A program made the translations under genes and the position numbers. The notes beneath the pieces were generated by a model, which was given only the letters and a program-made list of their open reading frames with translations, was not told the origin of the DNA and did no database searches. A stretch of 64,000 nucleotides of DNA from Dallia pectoralis (taxonomy: Eukaryota; Chordata; Actinopteri; Esociformes; Umbridae): contig CM055750.1 of NCBI GenBank assembly GCA_029465975.1, positions 4,152,440 through 4,216,439 on the forward strand, read 5' to 3'. Of the stretch, positions 20,963 through 31,942 are shown one piece after another. Position 1 is the first letter of the stretch. Every line of letters begins with the position of its first letter.

Positions 20963-23900
20963 CTCTCATCTCATCTTCAACCGCTTATCCGGGGTCGGGT
21001 CGCGGGGGTAGCAGCTCTAGCAGGGGACCCCAAACTTCCCTTTCCCGGGCAACATTAGCCAGCTCTGACTGGGGAATCCCGAGGAGTTCCCAGGCCAGTG
21101 TGGAGATATAATCTCTCCACCTAGTCCTGGGTCTTCCCCGAGGTCTCCTCCCAGCTGGACGTGCCTGGAACACCTCTCTAGGGAGGCGCCCAGGTGGCAT
21201 TTGTACAAGATGCCCGAACCACCTCAACTGGCTCCTTTCTATGCAAAGGAGCAGCGGCTCTACTCCGAGTTCCTCTCGGATGACTGAGCTTCTCACCCTA
21301 TCCCTAAGGGAGAGGCCAGCCACCTTTCTGAGAAAACCCATTTCGGCCGCTTGTACCCGCGATCTCGTTCTTTCGGTCATGACCCAGCTTTCATGACCAT
21401 AGGTGAGGGTAGGAACAAAGATTGACCGGTAGATCGAGAGCTTTGCCTTTCGGCTCAGCTCTCTTTTCGTTACAACGGTGCGGTGAAGCGAATGCAACAC
21501 CGCCCCCGCTGCTCCGATCCTCCGACCAATCTCCTGCTCCATTGTTCCCTCACTTGCGAACAAGACCCCGAGGTACTTGAACTCCTTCACTTGGAGTAAG
21601 GACTCATTCCCTACCCGGAGTAGGCACTCCACCGGTTTCCTGCTGAGAGTCATGGCCTCAGATTTAGAGGTGCTAACCCTCATCCCAGCCGCTTCACACT
21701 CGGCTGCGAACCGATCCAGTGAGTGCTGAAGGTCACCGACCGATGAGGCCATCAGGACCACATCATCCGCAAAAAGCAGTGATGTGACCATCAGCCCACC
21801 GAACGGGAACCCCTCCCCCATGACTACGCCTTGATATCCTGTCCATGAATATTACAAACAGGATTGGTGACAAAGCGCAGCCCTGGCGGAGGCCAACCCC
21901 CACCTGGAACGAATCCGACTTACTGCCGAGGACACGGACACAGCTCATGCTTTGAGCGTACAGAGATTGGATGGCCCTGAGAAGAGACCCCCTCACCCCA
22001 TACTCCGCAGCACCTCCCACAAAAGATCCCGGGGTACCAGGTCATACGCCTTCTCCAGATCCACAAAACATATGTAGACTGGATGGGCATACTCCCAGGC
22101 CCCCTCCAGGATCCTTGCGAGAGTAAAGAGCTGGTCCGTGGTTCCCCGGCCAGGACGAAAACCGCATTGTTCCTCTTCAATCTGAGGTTCGACTATTGGC
22201 CGAACCCTCCTTTCCAGCACTTTGGAGTACACTTTACCAGGGAGGCTGAGGAGTGTGATACCTCTGTAATTGGCACACACTCTCTGGTCCCCCTTTTAAA
22301 GAGGGGAACCACCACCCCGGTCTGCCACTCCTCTGGCACTGTCCCAGACTTCCATGCAATGTTGAAGAGGCGTGTCAACCAAGACAGCCCTTCCCCACCC
22401 AAAGCTTTTAGCATTTCTGGACGAATCTCATCAGTCCCTGGGGCTTTGCCACTGTGGAGTTGTTTGACTACCTCAGCGACTTCCCCCAGGGAAACTGACG
22501 ATGACCCTCCATCAGCCTCCAGCTCTGCCTCTGTACTAGAGGGCGTGTAGGTCGGATTCAGGAGCTCCTCAAAATGCTCTTTCCAGCGCCCGATCACATC
22601 ATCAGTTGAGGTCAACAGTGTCCCATCCTTACTGTACACAGCTTGGATGGTTCCCCGTTTTCCCCTTCTGAGGTGCCGAACGGTTTTCCAGAAGCATTTT
22701 GGTGCCGACCGAAAGTCCTTCTCCATAGCTTCTCCAAACTTCTCCCACACCCGCTGCTTTGCCTCTGACACGGCAGCGGCTGCAGCCCTTCGGGCCTGTC
22801 GGTACCCTGCAACTGCCTCCGGAGTCCCCAGGGCTAGCATATCCCTGAAGGCCTCCTTCAGTCGGACAGCTTCCCTGACCACCGTGGTCCACCACGGTGT
22901 TCTAGGGTTACCACCCCTTGAGGCACCTAGGACCTTGAGACCACAGCTCACCGCCGCAGCTTCAGCAATAGAAGCTTTGAACATTGCCCACTCAGGTTCA
23001 ATGCCCCCAACCTCCACAGGGATGCCTGAAAAGCTCCGCCGGAGGTGTGAGTTGAAGATCTTCCCAGTTCCCAGTTCACCCGCACTACCCGTTTGGGCTT
23101 ACCTGGTCTGTCCAAAGTCTTTCCCCACCCTCTGATCCAACTCACTACCAGATGGTGATCAGTTGACAGCTCTGCCCCTCTCTTCACCCGAGTGTCCAAA
23201 ACATGCGGCCTTAGATCAGCCGATACGATCACAAAATCGATCATTGACCTTCGGCCTAGGGTGCTCTGGTACCATGTACACTTATGCGTCTCCTTATGTT
23301 CGAACATGGTGTTTGTTATAGACAATCCATGACTAGCACAGAAGTCCAATAACAAACGACCGCTCGGGTTTAGATCAGGGAGGCCGTTCCTCCCAATCAC
23401 GCCTCTCCAGGTGTCTCCATCGTTGCCCACATGTGCGTTGAAGTCTCCCAGCAGAATGATGGAGTCCCCTACTGGAGCCCTATATAGGACTCCCTTCAGG
23501 GTCTCCAAGAAGGCTGAATACTCCGAACTGCTGTTTGGTGCATAAGCACAAACAACAGTCAGAGTTTTCCCCCACCACCCTTAGGCGTAGGGAGGCAAAC
23601 CTCTCATCCACCGGGGTAAACTCCAACACCGCCGTGCTCAGACGTGGGCTCGTGAGTATCCCCACACCAGCCCGCCGCCTCTCACCCTGGGCAACTCCAG
23701 AGAAGAACAGAGTCCAACCCCTATCCAGGAGTAAGGTTCCAGAGCCACGGTTGTGCGTAGAGGTAAGTCCCACCAGATCCAACTGGTATCGCTCCACCTC
23801 ACGCACAAGTTCTGGCTCCTTCCCCCAGTGAGGTGACGTTCCACGTCCCCAAAGCAAGCTTCTGCCGCCCGGGTCTGATCCGTCGAGACCCCCCATCTTC

Positions 23901-24295
23901 ACTGCCACCCATATGACAGCGCACCCGACCCCTGCGGTTGTTCCTGTGAGTGGTGGGCCCACAGGATGGAGAGGAGAGAGATGCCACGTATCTCGTTCGG
24001 GCTGTGCCCGGCCGGGCTCCGTGGCAAACCCGGCCACCAGACGCTCGCTTTCGAGCCCGCCGTCTGGGCCTGGCTCCAGACGAGGGCCCTGGGCTTCCTC
24101 CAGGCAGGGTCTCGCTCCTTTTCCCTCTATCTTTCATGGGGTCTTGGTGAACCATTCTTAGTCTGGCCCCTCGCCTGAGACCACTTTGCCTTGGGAAACC
24201 CTACCAAGAGCATGAAGCTCCAGACAACCCAGCCCTCAGGTTCATAGGGGCACACAAACCTCTCCACCACGTTAAGGTGATGATTCCCGGGGAGG
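20963..24295 (-). mobile_element. Rex3 non-LTR retrotransposon (RTE clade), near full length
   Basis: It runs on the minus strand, with the 3' end at 20963 in a GATGAGATGAGAG-type tail and the 5' end near 24295. Flanking direct repeats CTTCCCTTTA (20953-20962 and 24296-24305) form a 10-bp target duplication. The RT region contains matches to the standard Rex3 primer sites: GGTGACAAAGCGCAGCCCTG at about 21868 (one mismatch) and ACCACCACCCCGGTCTGCCA at about 22306 (exact). Its 3333-bp length is close to that of a complete Rex3. Confidence 0.93.
20985..24037 (-). pseudogene. Rex3 polyprotein: endonuclease plus reverse transcriptase, frameshifted
   Basis: On the minus strand, from the 5' side: an apurinic-type endonuclease ([45 protein letters not shown] at about 24000-23100) and then reverse transcriptase (GFRPGRGTTDQLF; FVDLEKAYDLVPRDLLW; GLRQGCALSPILF; the catalytic FADDVVLMASS at about 21770). 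A conserved C-terminus ends RTRWRDYISTLAWE...LPPRPDPG. The coding sequence is spread over at least five overlapping frames (breaks near 23500, 23000, 22230, 22000 and 21800), so this copy cannot be autonomous. Confidence 0.88.
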
Positions 24296-24305
24296 CTTCC
24301 CTTTA

Positions 24306-25221
24306 ATGTTGCGGAGAAAATATCGGGATATATATCGTATATCGATATCCAGACAAAATATAGCAAAGCCATTGTACAATATCCCTACATGGCTATAACT
24401 ACTGCTGTGATGACTAATAATTGTTTACAAGTTACCAAATTGCAGCCTATTTTCATGTCATATTTTGATACACATGTCTTTATTTGTCTTTTTCTAGTGA
24501 ATATCCTGCTTTAGAATTTACAGTAGCAGACTGTTTGGATCATTCATGCATGTCATTCTCTTGCCCCGCCTCACATTCTCAGTTGTCTACAGTACAATAT
24601 TGTAATTCATTGATTTGGGATCAGTTTTCTTACAGCTGTTAATTTTCAGTAGTTCACAACAGATCTTCTATTACAGACATACTTTGTGTTTTCATTTTTA
24701 ATGAGACAAAAATGAACTGTGTGTTGTATATCTGTTACTTAGACATGAAGGGTCCATGAGTTATGTCAATCACTTGACCCAAAGTATGTAAATATGTTCT
24801 CTAGCCATTATGGCCATATCTCAGTGGTTCCCACATTGTGGGGCAGAAAGGATTAGTGGGAGACTTTTACACCTCAGTTATTATAATATTATTACAAGTT
24901 CAATAAAACTGCAGTTTTTTTTTTGCTTAGAATAGGTCACTTGATTATGTTTTGAAGTAATCATGTCACCATCCTCAGATCCATTTCAGACCAAATAGTA
25001 ATTTATTATTGTGTTATTGTCTTGTCTGCCCTCCGCAGAATGAAAATAAGATTGGTCTTCTTACATTATCAAACACTTTGTGGTCAATCTGTCTCCTGTT
25101 TTAAGCAGATTGAAAATAAGAAGCATAACAACATAGTAATGGTATAAGCCTATGTTAACTGCTTAATTGAAAAATATAGTTTGCTTGTTTATTTAGATGG
25201 TTCTTTATTTTTCTTCTGCAG
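24306..25221. other. intron sequence with no assignable feature
   Basis: AT-rich. A short palindromic stretch ATATCGGGATATATATCG just after Rex3 could be the remnant of another element. No hAT catalytic domain is visible. Confidence 0.5.
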
Positions 25222-25222
25222 A

Positions 25223-25324
25223 ATGAAAATAAGATGTGTCCTGTTGAATAAGTTAAAACAGAGGTGCCTTCTGTTTTCCGTGTGCCTGTTGGTGGTTTGT
25301 TTGCTGAAGCTGTTCTACATCAAG
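25223..25324 (+). CDS. gcnt4: gcnt4 coding exon 1 (start and membrane anchor)
   Basis: The acceptor TTCTTCTGCAG lies directly before A-ATG. The 34 codons start [14 protein letters not shown] and run through the hydrophobic anchor. The donor is ATCAAG|GTGATA (phase 0). The ATG is the first in the exon, and the type II topology with basic residues before the anchor supports it. Confidence 0.85.
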
Positions 25325-26909
25325 GTGATATATTGCAAAAAAAACTTACAAAACACAAGAGAGTGAATCAACCAATGACAGATCAAACAAACAAATCAAT
25401 GAAATTATTAAACCTGACAAATTGTCAACAGTAATTGTAACCCACAAGATGACTGGAATATGCACATTCGTTCATTTATTATCAAGAACAAGGCACAGAT
25501 CCACAAGAGACATGACAAAGTCAACCAACCTTTTGTTCACTGTGGTGTACCTTAAGGTGACGGTTGGGAACAGCTTCTACATCGAGCCCTATGGAATCAC
25601 TGCCAGCTCTTCACGCATCTCCAACCGCCATTACAACGTCAACTGCACTGCTGTCTACCAGCTTGACCCTGTGGCAGTGGGGAAGAGTTTGGAAATCCGG
25701 CGTAAAGTCATCGTGGACTTGGACGATGAAAGCATCGTTTCTTTAACCTCAAACTGTCAGAGGTACTTGTGCCATACTTGTTCCACACTATACTATTTAT
25801 TCTGTTGTGACAGTCTTATGGTTTTATAATGTTTGCGGTATTTGCAATATTTATTCACTGCGGCTGTAAGGATGACAACTTAACTATGCCTTGGGAATTC
25901 GTATCTTCCATTGTCATTCTCTAATTTTATCTTAGGTACGTCGAGATAAGAAGATACGATGTCATCACAGTTTCGGAGGGGGAGCTGGGGTTCCCTTTGG
26001 CGTACTCCCTTGTGGTGCACAAGAACGCTCCGATGGTGGAGAGAATCTTCCGGGCCATTTATGCCCCACACAACATCTACTGCATTCACTATGACCAGAA
26101 GGTAGGGTGCCGACAATAAACAAGCCTGGATGGTTGATATCAGTTGGTTAGGTTGGGACTAACGGACATCATGAGATTCATTCAAGGGTTTGTGGTCCTG
26201 TCACCATATCCCTAAACTGCACGACCTACTATAGAGCGCTGTTGGGTTCAACAGAATATAACAACAGAATATAACAATAGAATATAACAGCAGAATCAAA
26301 CGAATTGTGTGAGTAAATCAAGTGTTCTTCTAGTCCTCACAGAGTTTCATAGCAGCTATGAGGAACCTGGCTAGGTGTTTGCCCAACCTGTTCATCGCAT
26401 CCAAGTTGGAGTCTGTCCACTACGCCCACATCACCAGGCTAAACGCTGACCTCAACTGTCTAAATGATCTGTTGGAGAGGTCAGAGGTTAAATGGAAGTA
26501 TGTCATTAACCTCTGCGGTCAGGACTTCCCCCTCAGGTAAGAACGAAACATATAACCTGCCGAATTATAATTAAAATTCAAACCGCTAATTAAGTAATTG
26601 AGCAATTAAGCGCCTTAAATATTTTTTGCACTGTTAAGCTCACCAGGTTAGACTTATATTGCATTAAATACATGGATTCGTGCGACTACACGTAGGCACA
26701 TTTAGTTGACAGCAGCCTTGTGGTTTGAGCTTCCAGCCACTAATAGCGCTTTTCCACTACATAGAACCAGCTCGACTTGACTTGGCCCGATTCGGCTCGC
26801 TTTCGCTCCGTTGTCCATTGCAGGTAGTACCTGCACAATAGTACCCGTTCGCCATAGCGACGCGGCAGGAAACTGCTGTGACGTAATGTTCTACGCGACA
26901 CACACTCTC

Positions 26910-26954
<45 letters not shown>

Positions 26955-28336
26955 GACAATGGAGGAAGTCGAGTGTATGCTGTGTTTGATCTGCGGGATG
27001 TGGCTGTTTCTCACGGCGTATTCTTTCGGTTTGCCATAGTATTCGTAATGGATAATATGTACAGCTCTCACGCAATCTCTGGCCAAACTATTTAAAAATG
27101 GTGGGATTACTCAGGATACTACATCTGGCGCGTGCAATGATGATGCAGTGAATAGTGACGATTCTCTGACCAATCAGCAGTCTGCCGTGTTTTCACGTCA
27201 CATTTTAGTATCGCCTCAGCTCGCTCAGAACCTCGCCTGAGGTGGTACGAAAAAAAGTACCTGGAAGCAACTTTTACCCAGTGGAAAACCAAAAAAGCCG
27301 AGTCGAGTCAAGCTGAGGCGAGCTGGTTCTGTGCAGTGGAAAAGCGCCATAACTGAAGACAATGGTAAAACAAATCAGTCACTGTGTATTTGAGTGCTGC
27401 AAGCAAAATATACAAGAGCGTTGAGTCAACGGATGTTCTAATATCCACACTAAAAGCCAATAGTTTTGAATATTCGTTCACATCTGTCGTTTATCTACCA
27501 TAGAGTAAATATGTACAGGATGTCAAATAACCGAGTTAACCATTGATGGGTTTCCATGGTTACTACATGATGTGACAGGTGTTCTGCCGGGTGATTGTCC
27601 ATTCTAAAATATATGTGATATGCCCAGGGTCCAAGGGCAGGCGTTACTGAATTATAACGTTTTGTCTAGATCATATCAACATCACATCAAATATTTGTTT
27701 CCCTCTCTATTTAGGTCAAACCGTGAGCTGGTGTCAGATCTGCGGGCCCTGAACGGGTCCAACATGCTGGAGACGTCCCGTCCGAGTGAGCTGAAGCAAC
27801 AGCGTTTCCGTTTTCAGCATCAGCTGAAGGATGTGCCCTATGAGTACCAGCGCTTGCCCGTCCGAACCGAGAACGCCAAGGCCCCTCCGCCGCACGACAT
27901 CGAGATTTTCATCGGCAGCGCCTACTTCGTCCTCTCGCGAAGCTTCGTCGACTACATGGCCACCAGCGCTGTGGCGAAGGACCTCTTGGAATGGTCTGTT
28001 GACACCTACTCTCCGGACGAACACTTCTGGGCGACGCTGACGAGAATCCCCGGTGTACCGGGAGAGATCCCCCGGTCTGCGGCGGACGTGACAGACCTGA
28101 TGAGTAAAACCCGGCTGGTGAAGTGGAATTATCTGGAAGGATCTCTGTACCCTCCTTGCACGGGGACTCACATGCGGAGCGTTTGTATATACGGAGCTGC
28201 CGAGCTTCACTGGTTACTGAACTATGGCCATTGGTTCGCTAACAAGTTTGACCCCAAAGTTGACCCGGTGCTTATCAAGTGTTTGGAAGAGATATTGGAA
28301 GAGAAGCAAAGAATATTTTTCCCGCGTCACTGGTGA
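25223..28336 (+). CDS. gcnt4: beta-1,6-N-acetylglucosaminyltransferase, core 2 type (GCNT4-like)
   Basis: Coding exons are 25223-25324, 25557-25762, 25936-26101, 26334-26536 and 27715-28336, all with AG/GT borders and matching phases. They total 1299 nt, or 432 residues plus TGA. It is a type II Golgi membrane enzyme: a short basic N-terminus, a membrane anchor at about residues 15-32 ([15 protein letters not shown]), a stem, and a glycosyltransferase family 14 domain. Motifs include [63 protein letters not shown] and [12 protein letters not shown], whose Glu (about residue 328) matches the catalytic Glu known in C2GnT. Possible N-glycosylation sites are NCT and NGS. The known family reaction adds GlcNAc in beta-1,6 linkage to GalNAc of core 1 O-glycans. 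GCNT4 is chosen over GCNT1/3 from synteny with ankrd31 and the C-terminal sequence. An anomaly is the five coding exons, as mammalian GCNT4 coding sequence is unsplit as far as I know. Confidence 0.88.
25557..25762 (+). CDS. gcnt4: gcnt4 coding exon 2 (stem, start of catalytic domain)
   Basis: It encodes [20 protein letters not shown], then [20 protein letters not shown] and LTSNCQ, with conserved cysteines of the GCNT family. The donor splits an Arg codon (CAG AG|GTACTT). Confidence 0.87.
25936..26101 (+). CDS. gcnt4: gcnt4 coding exon 3
   Basis: It encodes [20 protein letters not shown] and [20 protein letters not shown], the nucleotide-sugar side of the family 14 fold. The acceptor is TTATCTTAG and the donor is CAGAAG|GTAGGG. 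Confidence 0.92.
26334..26536 (+). CDS. gcnt4: gcnt4 coding exon 4
   Basis: It encodes [20 protein letters not shown], then [20 protein letters not shown] and [12 protein letters not shown]. The NLCGQDFPL motif is diagnostic of GCNT enzymes. The acceptor is GTTCTTCTAG and the donor is CTCAG|GTAAGA. Confidence 0.93.
26744..27349. mobile_element. PIF/Harbinger-like MITE in gcnt4 intron
   Basis: The terminal inverted repeats are TAGCGCTTTTCCACTACATA on the left and, in reverse complement, TGGCGCTTTTCCACTGCACA on the right. They are flanked by the 3-bp duplication TAA (26741-26743 and 27350-27352). The subterminal arms carry ACCAGCTCG...CGAGCTGG motifs. There is no coding capacity. A (CA)n run interrupts it at about 26915-26953. 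Confidence 0.75.
26915..26953. repeat. (CA)n microsatellite
   Basis: About 19 CA dinucleotides within the MITE in a gcnt4 intron. Confidence 0.95.
27715..28336 (+). CDS. gcnt4: gcnt4 coding exon 5 (catalytic C-terminal half)
   Basis: It encodes 207 residues from [20 protein letters not shown] through [71 protein letters not shown] and [20 protein letters not shown], ending FFPRHW-TGA. The end is slightly shorter than the mammalian protein. Confidence 0.95.
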
Positions 28337-29900
28337 ACATTATTTAAACGTCTGTTAAAGACACGGGATTGTAGAATCCGTTGTCATTGGTTGGTTCTTT
28401 GGGAATATTTTCCAATCCAGCAAGTGTTTTTTTCTACCAAAGCAGTTGTCACAAAGTGCTCTCACAAATGCCCAGCCTGAAACGACAAAGAGACCAAGTT
28501 TGAGGAACAAGAGTTCAGGTTCTACTGGTCTGTTATGGTTCTGCTTCCTGATAATGACATTGAGTGTCGTACTTGTCAAATAGGTAAAAAATCATCCCAT
28601 TGTTTCACGTCGGATGGTGTCATTGTGTCTCCAGGAGAGCAGACAGTTTAGCAGACACCGTTTACTCTTTTACACAACTTTGTTCGTTCTTGCGTTTGAT
28701 ACTTTCGCGCATTCTTGTCCTTCCTTTTTCCAATATTCCGCTGCAGTTGTCTTCGACATTCTGGATAGAGCTGTGTGACATTTTGTATTCCGTTTTCCTA
28801 AACCAAAGCCGCTTTTCACATGCTAATTCGTGTGCTCCTTGGCTCTTTGACATTACTTCTCAATTGTACAAGCGATTGGCTAACGCCTGGTATCTGTCAA
28901 ACAGATTTATGGAGAACTATGGGGCGATACTTACGGTTGCTAGTTTTTTGTGTTGCTGTAACGCTGGTGCTTATTTGTGGAATTCTCTGTCTTACGGTAA
29001 TTTTGTTCACCTCTTGCCTGTTATGCCCACTTTAACATTCAGTGGTCCGTTAGAGATACAATGTCTCTGGTGTTTGTAGCAGGTCATGCACGGAAACCTG
29101 GTGTCAGGATTCTGATGTATATGGAATTCCATTTAACCAAGCTTGCTGTTATGGTCAACATGAGTCAATAAGTTAACTTCAGTGTTGGTCCTCTGTGTTA
29201 GGTTGTCCTGAGTGTAGAAGGTGTTGCCGTGATGTGTTATCTATTTGCGACCGTATACTTGCAACCCGTCATTCATCCATCTCACTAATCAAACCATCTT
29301 CTTCATTTGATGTAGGGTTCTGACGTTTCAAAATCCTAGCTCAGGGTCATTGGAGTACGTAAGCTTCTCCACTATGTCAAATGGACCTTTCAGGACTGGT
29401 CAAACTAGTTTACCTTTCTGTTTTTTTTTTCGAATGTTTTGAAATGCAATTGCGCTGTTTGAACAGAAGGCTTTGCCTGACGTATTGGTAAATGTAAAAC
29501 ATGGATGTTTCAGAGGGTAACGAACCTACACAAGTGCCTAAATGTCCGCAGTACCGCTGACAATATCTAAAACATAGAGACGTACTGTTTTCTAATGCTG
29601 CTTTAACCAGAAGTGTTCTAGCTCTGGTTTCTGAAGCCATGAGGTTGGTTTAGTTGTACTTATTCTGTGAAAGCCTCTTAGCACATAACAAAGTCATTTC
29701 CTTTGACACAAGGCTTAGTATCTGGCCGGATCATGGAGGTTTTGTCAACAGGTCTGCCACATGTCGCAAAAACTTTTCAAACATGTTTTAACCCGGCCGA
29801 TGGCATGTATCAGTGAAGTGCCGCGCATGATACTGCAGTAAGTTACAGTGTTGACATTTCAAGTCATTCATTATTTATCTGTCAATAAAACTTTGAACGT
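28337..29900 (+). other. probable gcnt4 3' untranslated region
   Basis: No coding frame or repeat is recognised. It ends near a good polyadenylation signal at 29884. A host transcript end is inferred, not seen. Confidence 0.5.
29884..29889 (+). terminator. candidate gcnt4 polyadenylation signal
   Basis: AATAAA in CTGTCAATAAAACTTTGAAC, about 1.55 kb after the stop codon. A second AATAAA is at about 29969. Confidence 0.45.
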
Positions 29901-30496
29901 GGATATTTTTAACGCATGTTTTGTTAAGTGTTTTAATGAGTACATTTGATCTAGTTGTTTCCTAGACAATAAATAATATGTGCACTGCAGAACATGCTTG
30001 TCATGTTGGCTTGTGTTAAGTTTAACTTGTAGGCGCTGTATTGTACTTGCATTTTCTGTACACACGTACCCAAATGCTGACTTGGCGTAAAAGGTGATGT
30101 TAGTGGTAGACATCATATATGCTGACTATGCAGAAATAGATGGGGGGGGGCAGGAGTGAGAAAGAAGAGACTGCAGGCTCTCGTGTTACTTACAGAGAAA
30201 GCAAGCGATCCATCTGCACCCTGCAGCTTTAAACAGTTGACACAGCTTAGCCCTGATGCTGTTGCCAATGACGATGCAGCAATGTATATCACACGATGAA
30301 TGTGCCGAGGTACCGCAAGAAATGTCGGAAGCAAATATCTGGACAGGTGGATTGTTTATGTTGCCAGGCTGACCAGTGCTAATCTCCGTTGTTTTGATCA
30401 GGTGTCTTCTTTCAGAATGACACGATTAGGCTGCGTCTCAGCTGTCACTCTATTCCGTATGCGGGTTTCCCAAAAGGCTTCAGTCGAAAGACTGAC

Positions 30497-31942
30497 CGTG
30501 CCTCTGTCGGTTTGGACCAGACAGAATAGCCTCTGTCGGTTTGGACCAGACAGGATAGCCTCTGTCGGTTTGGACCAGACAGGATAGCCTCTGTCGGTTT
30601 GGACCAGACAGGATAGCCTCTGTCGGTTCGGACCAGACAGAATAGCCTCTGTTGGTTTGGACCAGACAGGATAGCCTCTGTGGTTTGGACCAGACAGGAT
30701 AGCCTCTGTCGGTTTGGACCAGACAGGATAGCCTCTGTCGGTTTGGACCAGACAGGATAGCCTCTGTCGGTTTGGACCAGACAGGATAGCCTCTGTCGGT
30801 TCGGACCAGACAGAATAGCCTGTGGGTTTGGACCAGTTTGGACCAGACAGGATAGCCTCGGTTCGGACCAGACAGAATAGCCTCTGTCGGTTTGGACCAG
30901 ACAGGATAGCCTCTGTTGGTTTGGACCAGACAGGATAGCCTCTGTCGGTTTGGACCAGACAGGATAGCCTCTGTTGGTTGGACCAGACAGGATAGGTTCG
31001 GACCAGACAGAATAGCCTCTGTCGGTTTGGACCAGACAGGATAGCCTCTGTCGGTTCGGACCAGACAGGATAGCCTCTGTCGGTTTGGACCAGACAGGAT
31101 AGACCAGACAGGATAGCCTCTGTCGGTTTGGACCAGACAGGATAGCCTCTGTTGGTTTTGGACCAGACAGGATAGCCTCTGTTGGTTTGGACCAGACAGG
31201 ATAGCCTCTGTTGGTTTGGACCAGACAGGATAGCCTCAGACAGGGCCTCTTTGGACCAGACAGGATAGCCTCTGGTTGGACCAGACAGGATAGCCTCTGT
31301 TGGTTTGGACCAGACTAGCCTCTGTTGGTTTGGACCAGACAGGATAGCCTCTGTCGGTTTGGACCAGACAGGATAGCCTCGGTTTGACAGAATAGCCTCT
31401 GTCGGTTTGGACCAGACAGGATAGCCTCTGTCGGTTTGGACCAGACAGGATAGTTTGGAGCCAGACCAGGATAGCCTCTGTTGGTTGGACCAGACAGGAT
31501 AGCCTCTGTTGGTTCGGACCAGACAGGATAGCCTCTGTTGGTTTGGACCAGACAGGATAGCCTCTGTTGGTTTGGACCAGACAGGATAGCCTCTGTTGGT
31601 TTGGACCAGACAGGATAGCCTCTGTTGGTTTGGACCAGACAGGATAGCCTCTGTTGGTTTGGACCAGACAGGATAGCCTCTGTTGGTTCGGACCAGACAG
31701 GATAGCCTCTGTCGGTTCGGTCCAGACAGGATAGCCTCTGTCGGTTTGGACCAGACAGGATAGCCTCTGTTGGTTCGGACCAGACAGGATAGCCTCTGTT
31801 GGTTCGGTCCAGACAGGATAGCCTCTGTCGGTTTGGACCAGACAGGATAGCCTCTGATGGTTTGGACCAGACAGAATAGCCTCTGTTGGTTTGGACCAGA
31901 CAGGATAGCCTCTGTTGGTTCTGACCAGACAGGATAGCCTCC
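30497..31942. repeat. 29-bp minisatellite, about 50 copies
   Basis: The unit is GCCTCTGTCGGTTTGGACCA then GACAGGATA, with TTG/TCG and TTT/TTC variants and many truncated units (for example at about 30830, 30980, 31100 and 31250). The reverse strand has no stop in any of its three frames per unit, so a 519-codon open frame arises by chance. Confidence 0.96.

Larger units (their letters stand above)
16925..25221 (+). other. long first intron of gcnt4 (8.3 kb)
   Basis: It holds the 127-bp tandem repeat, unrecognised AT-rich sequence (17660-19230), the nested transposon block (about 19230-24305) and about 900 bases of AT-rich sequence before the first coding exon, including a possible relic copy of that exon at 25039. 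Confidence 0.55.
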
